From an uncultured Aquimarina sp. (lineage in GTDB: Bacteria; Bacteroidota; Bacteroidia; Flavobacteriales; Flavobacteriaceae), in the NCBI GenBank assembly GCA_947489685.1, contig CANLEM010000006.1:248001-312000 (forward strand): a DNA stretch of 64,000 nt, in the 5' to 3' direction. The position numbers were made by a program, and so were the translations under genes. The notes under the pieces were generated by a model. The model ran no database searches. It worked only from the letters and a program-made list of their open reading frames with translations, and was not told the origin of the DNA. Of this stretch, positions 57,031 through 64,000 are shown piece by piece (the first letter of the stretch is position 1; each line of letters starts with the position of its first letter).

Positions 57031-57840
57031 TTAATCAATAAACCCTCGTTGGCGTTTTGCTTCAAAAATCAAAATACCTGCAGCTACAGAAACATTCATC
57101 GAATCTATAACCCCACTCATAGGAATTTTAATGTTTTGAAATGTATGATTTAAAATATCATTACTAAGACCCGTAGCTTCTGTGCCAACCACAATAGCCG
57201 TGGGGGTTGTATAATTTTGAGTGTGGTACTCTTTAGAATTTTGTAATGCTGCGCCATAAATAGTGATTTCTTGGTTTTTAAGAAAATCAATAATAGCAGT
57301 AGAAGAGCCTATGCCTACAGTATTTGTAAATAAACATCCAACACTAGATCTAATGATGTTGGGGTTATACATATCTGTTTTTGGGTTAGCGATCAAAACA
57401 GCATCCAATTGCGCAGCATCAGCAGTCCGCAATAATGCTCCAATATTTCCGGGTTTTTCGGGAGCTTCAGCAACAAGAATTAGAGGGTTTTGAGAAGGTA
57501 ATATCAAATTGTCTATACTTAAATCTCTCGAAATGGCTATGGCTATAACTCCTTCGGTGGTGGTTCTATAAGCAAGTTTAGTGTAAATTTCTGTAGTAAT
57601 TTCAAAAATCTCAAAACTTTCATGGTCTGCATTTAAAATTGCCAATACTTGTTGATATGTTAGTATCGACGAGCAATAATACAATTGCGTTATAGTGAAA
57701 CCGCCTTGAATTGCCAAAGAGATTTCTCGTTGACCTTCAATAACAAAACGCTTTTCTTTTCTACGAACTCTTGATTTTTCTTTAAGCTGATTTAGAAACT
57801 TTATTTTACTATTTTGAAAGCTGGTAATTTGATTTTGCAT
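57031..57840 (-). CDS. TrmH/SpoU-type RNA 2'-O-methyltransferase
   Basis: A 269-residue SPOUT methyltransferase. An N-terminal RNA-binding substrate domain (about 8-95: RRKEKRFVIEGQREISLAI) precedes the knotted catalytic domain: motif 1 EAPEKPGNIGALLRTADAA, motif 2 IVVGTEATGLS, and motif 3 IPMSGVIDSMNVSVAAGIL. It should methylate a ribose in rRNA or tRNA; the exact nucleotide cannot be assigned. Motif 2 has TEATGLS where many relatives have NExxGL. Confidence 0.9.
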   Translation of the reverse strand: MQNQITSFQNSKIKFLNQLKEKSRVRRKEKRFVIEGQREISLAIQGGFTITQLYYCSSILTYQQVLAILNADHESFEIFEITTEIYTKLAYRTTTEGVIAIAISRDLSIDNLILPSQNPLILVAEAPEKPGNIGALLRTADAAQLDAVLIANPKTDMYNPNIIRSSVGCLFTNTVGIGSSTAIIDFLKNQEITIYGAALQNSKEYHTQNYTTPTAIVVGTEATGLSNDILNHTFQNIKIPMSGVIDSMNVSVAAGILIFEAKRQRGFID

Positions 57841-57883
57841 AAAGACAAAGATAAGAATAGCAGTAAGAAAGTAATTTGTTTTC

Positions 57884-60664
57884 TTAAAGATTTGATGCGC
57901 TTAGTTCTTTTAAATAACCTTCAATTTCTTTTATGATCGACGGGTAAGATTGATCGAGTTGATTAAATAATTTTTTGATTTTGTCTAACTCTTGATTTCC
58001 TTTGCTAGCACTTTCAATTTCTCCCAAAATACCTGCTTGGGTGTCAAGACCAATTGTTTTGAAACTAGATTTTAATTTATGAGCAATTTCTTTGGTTTCT
58101 TTAGCATCGTTGTCATTTATAGCGACTGTTAATTTTTGATAATCCGTGGGTGTATCTTCGATAAATATTTGAAGAACACTTTTGACGATTTCGGTATCGT
58201 TATCAAATGTTGTTTTTAGGAATGAAAAGTCACAAAGCTTTCTGGGGATATTTTCTATAAGTACCTCAGAGAATTGAGATGTTTCATGATCTATGATAAT
58301 TTCTTGATTAGTATCTGGTTTTAAGTTAAAAAGAATCTCTTCTAATGCTTTTTCACTTAATGGCTTGGTTAAGTAAAAATTCATTCCCGATGCGATCGCT
58401 CTCTTTTTGGATTCTGGAAAAACATCAGCAGAACATGCTACTATTGGAATTTGATTAATTTTCGGATTTTCAGAATTCCGAATGCATGTTGCTGCTTCAG
58501 GACCGTCCATTACCGGCATATGCATGTCCATAAGAATTAGATCATATAGCTCTTGTTCTATCATTTCTAGAGCTCTTTTACCATTTTCTGCAACAGCCGT
58601 TTTGATACCCCAATTTGATAATAGTTGTTTGATGAAAAACTGATTCATTTTATTGTCTTCAACGACTAGCACCTTCATTCCTGATAAATTAGTGTCATTA
58701 TGTTTTATTTTAGACGACTCTTTATCAATTTCTGAAGATTTAAATGTGCTTTTGGTGTATTGTATCGCAAAACTAAAAGATGATCCTACACCTTGCTCAC
58801 TTTGCGAAGTTAGTGTCCCTCCTTGCAATTCTATTAATTGTTTAGAAATAGAAAGCCCTAAGCCTGTACCTTCAATTTTATTTTTTCCTGGCTTATGTAC
58901 TTGATAAAAACTTTCGAAAATATTTTTAAGCTTATCTTCTGGTATACCTACTCCTGTATCTTTGACCAAAAAAATCACCTTATATGCATTTGATTCAATT
59001 TTCTCTGCAGTAACTCGAATTAATATTTCTCCTTTATGTGTAAATTTTATGGCATTACCTAATAGATTGATTAGTATTTGATTTAACCTTAGCTGATCCC
59101 CAATAATAAATTTAGGTACAGAATTGTCAATATCCATTTTATAATGCAATCCTTTTTCATCTGCTTTAATTTTAAACCCTCTTGAAACATTGGTAACAAG
59201 TTCATGAAGGTTGAAATCGGCTTTATGTAAGGTCAATTTCCCTGCTTCAATTTTAGAGAAATCAAGAATATCATTAATCAACATCAAGAGATTTTCAGCA
59301 GAAAATTGAATCCCATCAAGATTCTTTTGATCTACTATAGGATTGCTGAAATCGCTTTTTTGCAGAATACCAGTAAGCCCAAGAATAACATTAAGCGGTG
59401 TTCTGATTTCATGACTCATGTTGGATAAAAAAACGGATTTTGCTTTAGCAGATTTTTCTGCTATTATCTTGGCTTCTCTAATTTCGTTATCAATTATCTT
59501 TTTATTAGTAATATCTCTAAAAAAAGCATTAAAAAGATAATCATCTTTTGTTTCTAGAGCAATTATCGTAAGTTCGATATAAACAATAGTGCCGTTTTTT
59601 CTATTTAACGATGTTTCAACGCGTTTATTTATAAGCTCGTCATTTCCTGTGTTAATGTAATTCTCAAAACTTTTTTTCAGCTGTTGTCTAAGTTTATATG
59701 GGACCAACGGGTAAATGCTGTTGCCAATAGTTTCTTCTCTGTTTAACTCTAATATATTTTCGGCCTGTTTATTCCAATTCAAAACTGTTCCTTCACTATT
59801 TACCAAAATCACACCATCCATTGCGGTTTCTAAAATTGTTGTTTTTAGATGTTCGCTATATTTCAGTTCTTCTTCAACTCTTTTTTTCTCGATGATTTCT
59901 TCGGTGAGCCTCTCGTTAATTGCTTCTAAGCTATATAATTGTTTTTGCAACATTTTTAGCATCTGTTGCTTACTCGGGAAATTGATTAAATCTTTGGCGA
60001 GAATTTCCTTAGGAATTACATTTAAAGTAGCGGTAAAAGTGTCTAACAGATGATACGACTGAAAATGTTTTTTATAAATGAGTAAATAAATGTTGGTGAT
60101 CGCGTTTATCCCTAAGCTGTTTTTTACTTTAAGAAAAATCTGATTAGAGAATCCTAATAATTTTTTCCTCTCCTTAATGATGTCAATAGTTTTAAAATCA
60201 TAAGGGATATTTAAATATTCTTGAATAGCTAATATTTCAGGATCATTAGAGCTGCCTACAAGTTCGGACGATTTTTTCAAAACTTGAAAAAGAAAAGCTT
60301 TACAAAGTGTTAACTCCTGCTCTTCTATTGGAGAAAATATTAATTTGAAACTTTGATACTTTAGTAAATGATCGAATTTGTCTAATACGTTACGCCTTAT
60401 CTGTTGTTTGTTAATTCTTGTAGTGTCATTTTTCTGTAAAATATATTCTTCTAGAAATAAATATATTTCGGGTAATGATTCAATTTTTCGATCTAAGGGT
60501 AATTCCTCAAAAGCTTTAGTTTTTGCTTCTAGATTAGAATCAATAGCAGGTACATCAATATTCTTCCTCAAAAAATTGATGAGTTCAGTGATTTCATGAT
60601 CCTCATGGTTCTTTGGGAAGTTGGCTTTTTTTGGAAATAATATTCTTTTAAGCCTATTGATCAT
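57884..60664 (-). CDS. Hybrid sensor histidine kinase with REC and HPt domains
   Basis: A 926-residue cytoplasmic hybrid kinase with no membrane segment. Order: a helical N-terminal region of unknown type (1-240), a coiled coil (240-270), PAS (270-390), HisKA with H418 in MSHEIRTPLN, HATPase (about 515-640; NLLGNAIKFTHKG, GTGLGLSISKQL), receiver with D713 in LILMDMHMPVMDG, and a C-terminal HPt with H862 in IAHKLKSSFKT. The phosphorelay is thus complete apart from an output regulator, none of which is nearby. The small membrane protein gene ends 6 bases upstream and may supply the membrane input. Confidence 0.94.
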   Translation of the reverse strand: MINRLKRILFPKKANFPKNHEDHEITELINFLRKNIDVPAIDSNLEAKTKAFEELPLDRKIESLPEIYLFLEEYILQKNDTTRINKQQIRRNVLDKFDHLLKYQSFKLIFSPIEEQELTLCKAFLFQVLKKSSELVGSSNDPEILAIQEYLNIPYDFKTIDIIKERKKLLGFSNQIFLKVKNSLGINAITNIYLLIYKKHFQSYHLLDTFTATLNVIPKEILAKDLINFPSKQQMLKMLQKQLYSLEAINERLTEEIIEKKRVEEELKYSEHLKTTILETAMDGVILVNSEGTVLNWNKQAENILELNREETIGNSIYPLVPYKLRQQLKKSFENYINTGNDELINKRVETSLNRKNGTIVYIELTIIALETKDDYLFNAFFRDITNKKIIDNEIREAKIIAEKSAKAKSVFLSNMSHEIRTPLNVILGLTGILQKSDFSNPIVDQKNLDGIQFSAENLLMLINDILDFSKIEAGKLTLHKADFNLHELVTNVSRGFKIKADEKGLHYKMDIDNSVPKFIIGDQLRLNQILINLLGNAIKFTHKGEILIRVTAEKIESNAYKVIFLVKDTGVGIPEDKLKNIFESFYQVHKPGKNKIEGTGLGLSISKQLIELQGGTLTSQSEQGVGSSFSFAIQYTKSTFKSSEIDKESSKIKHNDTNLSGMKVLVVEDNKMNQFFIKQLLSNWGIKTAVAENGKRALEMIEQELYDLILMDMHMPVMDGPEAATCIRNSENPKINQIPIVACSADVFPESKKRAIASGMNFYLTKPLSEKALEEILFNLKPDTNQEIIIDHETSQFSEVLIENIPRKLCDFSFLKTTFDNDTEIVKSVLQIFIEDTPTDYQKLTVAINDNDAKETKEIAHKLKSSFKTIGLDTQAGILGEIESASKGNQELDKIKKLFNQLDQSYPSIIKEIEGYLKELSASNL

Positions 60665-60670
60665 TAAGAG

Positions 60671-61075
60671 TTATATTTTGCTGGCTTTGTATATTTTGTA
60701 AAAGCCTAAAGCAGATAATCCCCATGTGAGAATTAATGCAATAAACCATATATAATTACCGAATACATCGCCAAAAATATTTTTGAAAATATTGTAATTA
60801 AAAATATGTGCTATTTGCATATGAAGATGTCCAAGTGCCATTACAACAAATCCCCATGCAAGTAGAGTCATACCAGATCCAAATTTTCCGCCTTTTAATC
60901 GTGTAGCAGTAAGAAAACTAAAGACAAGAGCAATAGCCAGAAATGGCATTTCTAAAAGTCCAAAAATTTGTTCGGCTCCCATTGTAGAGGTAGTTGATGC
61001 ACTATGATCTTGAGCAAAAAGTGTTTGGTTCATTAAAAATATCCCCGATGTAAGTAAGAAGTAGCGTTTTTTCAT
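60671..61075 (-). CDS. Small membrane protein upstream of the hybrid kinase
   Basis: A 134-residue protein I do not recognise. It has a signal peptide or first membrane segment (4-21, then AQDHS), followed by three hydrophobic segments (about 38-58, 68-90 and 107-128). H83, H85 and H90 cluster in or at the end of the second one (LGHLHMQIAH), which could bind a metal or heme. The gene ends 6 bases before the kinase starts, so the two are cotranscribed. A sensory role for the kinase is a hypothesis. Confidence 0.65.
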   Translation of the reverse strand: MKKRYFLLTSGIFLMNQTLFAQDHSASTTSTMGAEQIFGLLEMPFLAIALVFSFLTATRLKGGKFGSGMTLLAWGFVVMALGHLHMQIAHIFNYNIFKNIFGDVFGNYIWFIALILTWGLSALGFYKIYKASKI

Positions 61076-61187
61076 ATCTATCCAGTTTTGCTAAAAATAA
61101 TGAAAAAATACTAGTTTTTAAGGTTTTAAGCGGATTAAATACTGTTTTTGTCGACGAAATACTCTTTATGCAAAAACTTAAGATATG

Positions 61188-61216
61188 AAAAAACCCACTT
61201 CAAAAGTGGGTTTTTT
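61188..61216. terminator. Terminator of the thrS-infC-rpmI-rplT operon
   Basis: A6 then CCCACTT pairs perfectly with AAGTGGG then T6 across a three-base loop, about 35 bases after the rplT stop on the minus strand. Confidence 0.9.
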
Positions 61217-61250
61217 ATATAAGTGAGATTGTTTTGTTTTTACTAAAAGA

Positions 61251-61595
61251 TTACTTTACTTTTTCTACAATCGCTTTAAAAGCTTCAGGATTGTTCATTG
61301 CTAAATCGGCAAGAACCTTACGGTTTAATTCGATGTTATTAGCTTTAACTTTTCCTATAAATTGAGAATAAGACATACCGTGTAAACGAGCACCAGCATT
61401 AATACGGGCGATCCATAAAGCACGAAAAGTTCTCTTTTTGTTTCTACGGTCTCTATACGAATATTGCATCGCTTTGTCAACCGCATTTTTTGCTACCGTC
61501 CAAACGTTTTTACGACGTCCGAAGTAACCTTTTGCTTGCTTAAGAACTTTTTTTCTTCTAGCTCTTTTTGCAACAGAATTTACTGATCTTGGCAT
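61251..61595 (-). CDS. rplT: 50S ribosomal protein L20
   Basis: A 114-residue, very basic 23S rRNA-binding protein needed early in 50S assembly. [20 protein letters not shown] is the family start, followed by [17 protein letters not shown] and [19 protein letters not shown]. Last gene of the operon. In other bacteria L20 represses its own operon; the 134-base spacer upstream holds two inverted repeats that could take part in this. Confidence 0.98.
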   Translation of the reverse strand: MPRSVNSVAKRARRKKVLKQAKGYFGRRKNVWTVAKNAVDKAMQYSYRDRRNKKRTFRALWIARINAGARLHGMSYSQFIGKVKANNIELNRKVLADLAMNNPEAFKAIVEKVK

Positions 61596-61729
61596 AATTT
61601 TAAATTTTTTAGTAGTAGGCGGTTGATAATCAACACTTGGTTTTTTTAGAACAGATTTACCATTGTAAATCTAAAATGAAAAAGCCTAACTCCTTGGTTT
61701 ATATTAATTTTAACCTGATTAAAAAGTGA

Positions 61730-61927
61730 TTACTTTAAACGTAATTGCTCTTTAATACTATTTTCATCGCTTTTGTGCACTAATGTTGAGTGCGTTAAAG
61801 CAAGCTTGCGCTTTTTAGATTTTTTTGTCAAAATGTGACTCTTAAAAGCGTGCTTTCTTTTGATTTTACCAGTACCGGTAAGCTTAAAACGCTTCTTAGC
61901 ACTGGATTTTGTTTTCATTTTAGGCAT
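61730..61927 (-). CDS. rpmI: 50S ribosomal protein L35
   Basis: A 65-residue basic ribosomal protein: [20 protein letters not shown] is the usual start, with [20 protein letters not shown] following. Encoded between infC (69-base gap) and rplT, as in most bacteria. Confidence 0.98.
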   Translation of the reverse strand: MPKMKTKSSAKKRFKLTGTGKIKRKHAFKSHILTKKSKKRKLALTHSTLVHKSDENSIKEQLRLK

Positions 61928-61996
61928 TGTATCCTTGTTTTATAATCTCACTTATTATCTTGATAATTCTTGAATTCTCAAGAATTATTTTTTCAA

Positions 61997-62548
61997 TTAC
62001 TTTTTTGGAGCGATAAACATGATCATTCGTTTACCTTCCAATTTTGGCATTTGTTCTACTTTACCATACTCTTCTAACTCTTGTGCTAGTCTAAGCAGTA
62101 AAATTTGCCCTTGATCCTTATATATAATAGAACGTCCTTTAAAGAATACATAAGCTTTTAATTTGGCACCTTCACTTAAGAACTTGATAGCATGTTTTTT
62201 CTTAAACTCATAATCATGCTCATCAGTATTAGGACCAAATCTAATTTCTTTAATAACAACTTTAGTAGCTTTAGATTTTAAAGCTTTGTCTCTCTTCTTC
62301 TGTTCATAAAGGAATTTTTTATAGTCCATTATTTTACAAACAGGTGGCACTGCTTTAGGTGAAATCTCTACAAGATCTAATTCTTGCTCTTCGGCAAGTT
62401 GTAGCGCTTTTCTAGTTGGGTATACACCAACCTCTACGTTATCACCTACAAGACGTACTTCGTCAACACGAATTTTGTTGTTGATTCTGTGGGCATCTTC
62501 TTTAATTACTCTTAGTGGTTTCTGAGACCTTCTTCTTCTTATTGCTAT
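61997..62548 (-). CDS. infC: Translation initiation factor IF-3, apparent AUA start
   Basis: A 183-residue factor that keeps 30S subunits free and checks the start codon. The N-domain has [20 protein letters not shown] and the C-domain [19 protein letters not shown] and [20 protein letters not shown]. The frame carries no ATG before residue 75, inside the linker; that would delete the N-domain. An in-frame TAA lies two codons before the ATA at 62548-62546, which gives (M)[13 protein letters not shown], the expected N-terminus. ATT at 62506 is an alternative. A rare start is known for infC elsewhere (AUU in Escherichia coli) and allows autoregulation. Confidence 0.9.
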   Translation of the reverse strand: MAIRRRRSQKPLRVIKEDAHRINNKIRVDEVRLVGDNVEVGVYPTRKALQLAEEQELDLVEISPKAVPPVCKIMDYKKFLYEQKKRDKALKSKATKVVIKEIRFGPNTDEHDYEFKKKHAIKFLSEGAKLKAYVFFKGRSIIYKDQGQILLLRLAQELEEYGKVEQMPKLEGKRMIMFIAPKK

Positions 62549-62581
62549 GACTTAAAATTTTTAAATTAAACTTAATTTATA

Positions 62582-64000
62582 TTATCCGTTAAACGGTTTT
62601 AGCGTACTATTAATTTCTTGAGATACTATTTTTGAGAATGTTTCGATGCTTATAGCTCCTATATCTTCTCCTCCGTGTTTTCTCACAGAAATAGTATTAT
62701 CCTGCTCTTCCTGTTCCCCCACGATTATAATATAAGGAAATTTATTCATTTCTGCTTCCCTTATTTTTTTTCCAATCGTTTCATTTCTATCATCTGCAAG
62801 GGCGCGAATTTCGTTATTTTCTAACAAATTTAAAACTTTTTTGGAGTATTTTTCATATTTCTCACTGATAGAGAGAACAATAGCTTGCTCTGGCATTAGC
62901 CATAATGGGAAATTTCCTCCGGTATGCTCTAACAAGATAGCAATAAATCGTTCCATACTTCCAAAAGGAGCTCTATGGATCATCACAGGTCTGTGTAATT
63001 CGTTATCGCTACCTTTATAAGTAAGATCAAAACGCTCAGGTAGATTGTAATCTACTTGTATAGTTCCTAATTGCCAGCTTCTGCCAAGGGCGTCTTTGAC
63101 CATAAAATCAAGCTTTGGGCCATAAAAAGCTGCCTCTCCAGTTTCAACTACATAATCTAACCCTTTGTCCTTGGCTGCATTAATTATAGCATTTTCGGCT
63201 TTTTCCCAATTATCGACATCTCCAATATATTTCTCTGGATTGTCAAGGTCTCTAACAGATACTTGTGCTGTAAAGTTTTCAAAACCTAAAGACCCAAATA
63301 CATATAAAACAAGATCGATAACTTTTTTAAACTCTTCATCTAATTGATCAGGAGTACAAAATATATGTGCATCATCTTGAGTAAAACCTCTAACTCGGGT
63401 TAATCCATGTAATTCTCCACTTTGCTCATATCTATATACAGTACCAAACTCGGCAAAACGTTTTGGTAAATCTCTATATGACCATGGTTCACTATTGTAA
63501 ATTTCACAATGGTGAGGGCAGTTCATAGGCTTCAACAAAAATTCTTCACCTTCAGCAGGAGTGTTAATAGGTTGAAAGCTATCTTCTCCGTATTTGGCAT
63601 AGTGGCCAGATGTTACATATAATTCTTTTTGGCCAATATGTGGGGTCGCTACCATTTCATATCCTGCCTTTTTCTGAGCTTTTTTCAGAAACTGCTCTAA
63701 TCGCTCTCGTAACGCAGCTCCCTTAGGCAGCCAAAGAGGTAATCCTTGACCTACTTTCTGAGAAAAGGTAAAAAGACCTAATTCTTTACCAAGTTTACGA
63801 TGATCCCGTTTCTTAGCTTCTTCAAGAAGTTCTAAATATTCTTTTAGCTCCTTTTGTTTTGGAAACGATGTTCCATATACACGAGTAAGTTGTTTGTTAT
63901 TTTCGTCACCTCGCCAATATGCGCCAGCAACACTCATTACCTTCACCGCTTTTATAATCCCAGTGTTAGGAATGTGTCCACCTCTACATAAATCTGAAAA
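62582..64000 (-). CDS. thrS: Threonyl-tRNA synthetase, N-terminal part missing
   Basis: The 472 visible codons run open to base 64000, so the TGS domain and most of the editing domain lie outside. The visible part begins [14 protein letters not shown], the zinc-ligand Cys end of the editing domain. The class II catalytic core has NCPHHCEIY (zinc), motif 2 [20 protein letters not shown] and motif 3 [20 protein letters not shown], followed by the anticodon-binding domain ([20 protein letters not shown]). It lies 33 bases upstream of infC in the classical operon. Confidence 0.97.
   Translation of the reverse strand, partial: FSDLCRGGHIPNTGIIKAVKVMSVAGAYWRGDENNKQLTRVYGTSFPKQKELKEYLELLEEAKKRDHRKLGKELGLFTFSQKVGQGLPLWLPKGAALRERLEQFLKKAQKKAGYEMVATPHIGQKELYVTSGHYAKYGEDSFQPINTPAEGEEFLLKPMNCPHHCEIYNSEPWSYRDLPKRFAEFGTVYRYEQSGELHGLTRVRGFTQDDAHIFCTPDQLDEEFKKVIDLVLYVFGSLGFENFTAQVSVRDLDNPEKYIGDVDNWEKAENAIINAAKDKGLDYVVETGEAAFYGPKLDFMVKDALGRSWQLGTIQVDYNLPERFDLTYKGSDNELHRPVMIHRAPFGSMERFIAILLEHTGGNFPLWLMPEQAIVLSISEKYEKYSKKVLNLLENNEIRALADDRNETIGKKIREAEMNKFPYIIIVGEQEEQDNTISVRKHGGEDIGAISIETFSKIVSQEINSTLKPFNG

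Overview
The window is a chromosomal stretch from a member of the Bacteroidota, most likely a marine Flavobacteriaceae (Aquimarina-like is a guess). The DNA is strongly AT-rich. Several genes are preceded by the Bacteroidota-type -7 box TAnnTTTG rather than a sigma70 -10 box, and Shine-Dalgarno sequences are rare. Lineage-typical families are present: DUF5606, large OstA-like proteins, a PorE-like propeller protein, and an extracellular amylase with a type IX secretion (T9SS) sorting domain. No prophage, insertion sequence, CRISPR array, tRNA or rRNA gene was recognised. Almost everything is core metabolism and information processing.

Layout. 1-6.4 kb: lysA (cut by the left edge), a LON-domain protein, sucC, a cupin, an unusual methyltransferase, DUF1456, TerB-like and Hsp20 genes. 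6.4-13 kb, minus strand: an S41 peptidase, a small isomerase-like protein with an adenine-deaminase-type enzyme, uvrB, and a two-gene ABC transporter. 13.2-17.9 kb: an unknown kinase-like protein, a TSUP permease with a nucleoid-associated protein, a pRiA4b-ORF3-like protein and ctaA. 17.9-25.2 kb: two glycosyltransferases in one tight run with tsaC, cca and ctaA, then a methyltransferase, a Kdo-kinase-like protein, a WaaE-like GT2 and a GT9, together a probable LPS or surface-glycan locus. 25.2-35.5 kb: dapD, ruvX, def, DUF5606, pyrG, yidC, a MORN-type protein, mnmA, a flavin oxidoreductase and mazG. 35.5-39 kb: a 1146-residue secreted amylase. 39-46.2 kb: a methyltransferase, DUF349, aroE, two tandem DUF368 polyprenyl-phosphate translocase candidates and a TPR protein. 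46.5-51.5 kb: a class III aminotransferase, an OstA-like protein (both apparently starting at TTG) and a truncated PorE-like protein. 51.5-64 kb, all minus strand: rel-fur-purA, an M48 protease, an rRNA methyltransferase, a hybrid histidine kinase with a small membrane partner, and the classical thrS-infC-rpmI-rplT operon (thrS cut by the right edge).

Shared themes are envelope building (glycosyltransferases, OstA, DUF368, yidC), translation and tRNA maturation (thrS, infC, L35, L20, tsaC, cca, mnmA, def), and nucleotide metabolism tied to stress (rel, purA, pyrG, mazG, adenine deaminase). I found no convincing new multi-gene defence or mobile system. The best leads are: an infC start that appears to be AUA; a hybrid kinase paired with a small His-containing membrane protein; a PorE-like protein lacking its anchoring domains; a kinase-like protein of unknown role; a methyltransferase with a duplicated N-terminal module; and a possible 19-residue hydrophobic peptide in the largest intergenic gap.
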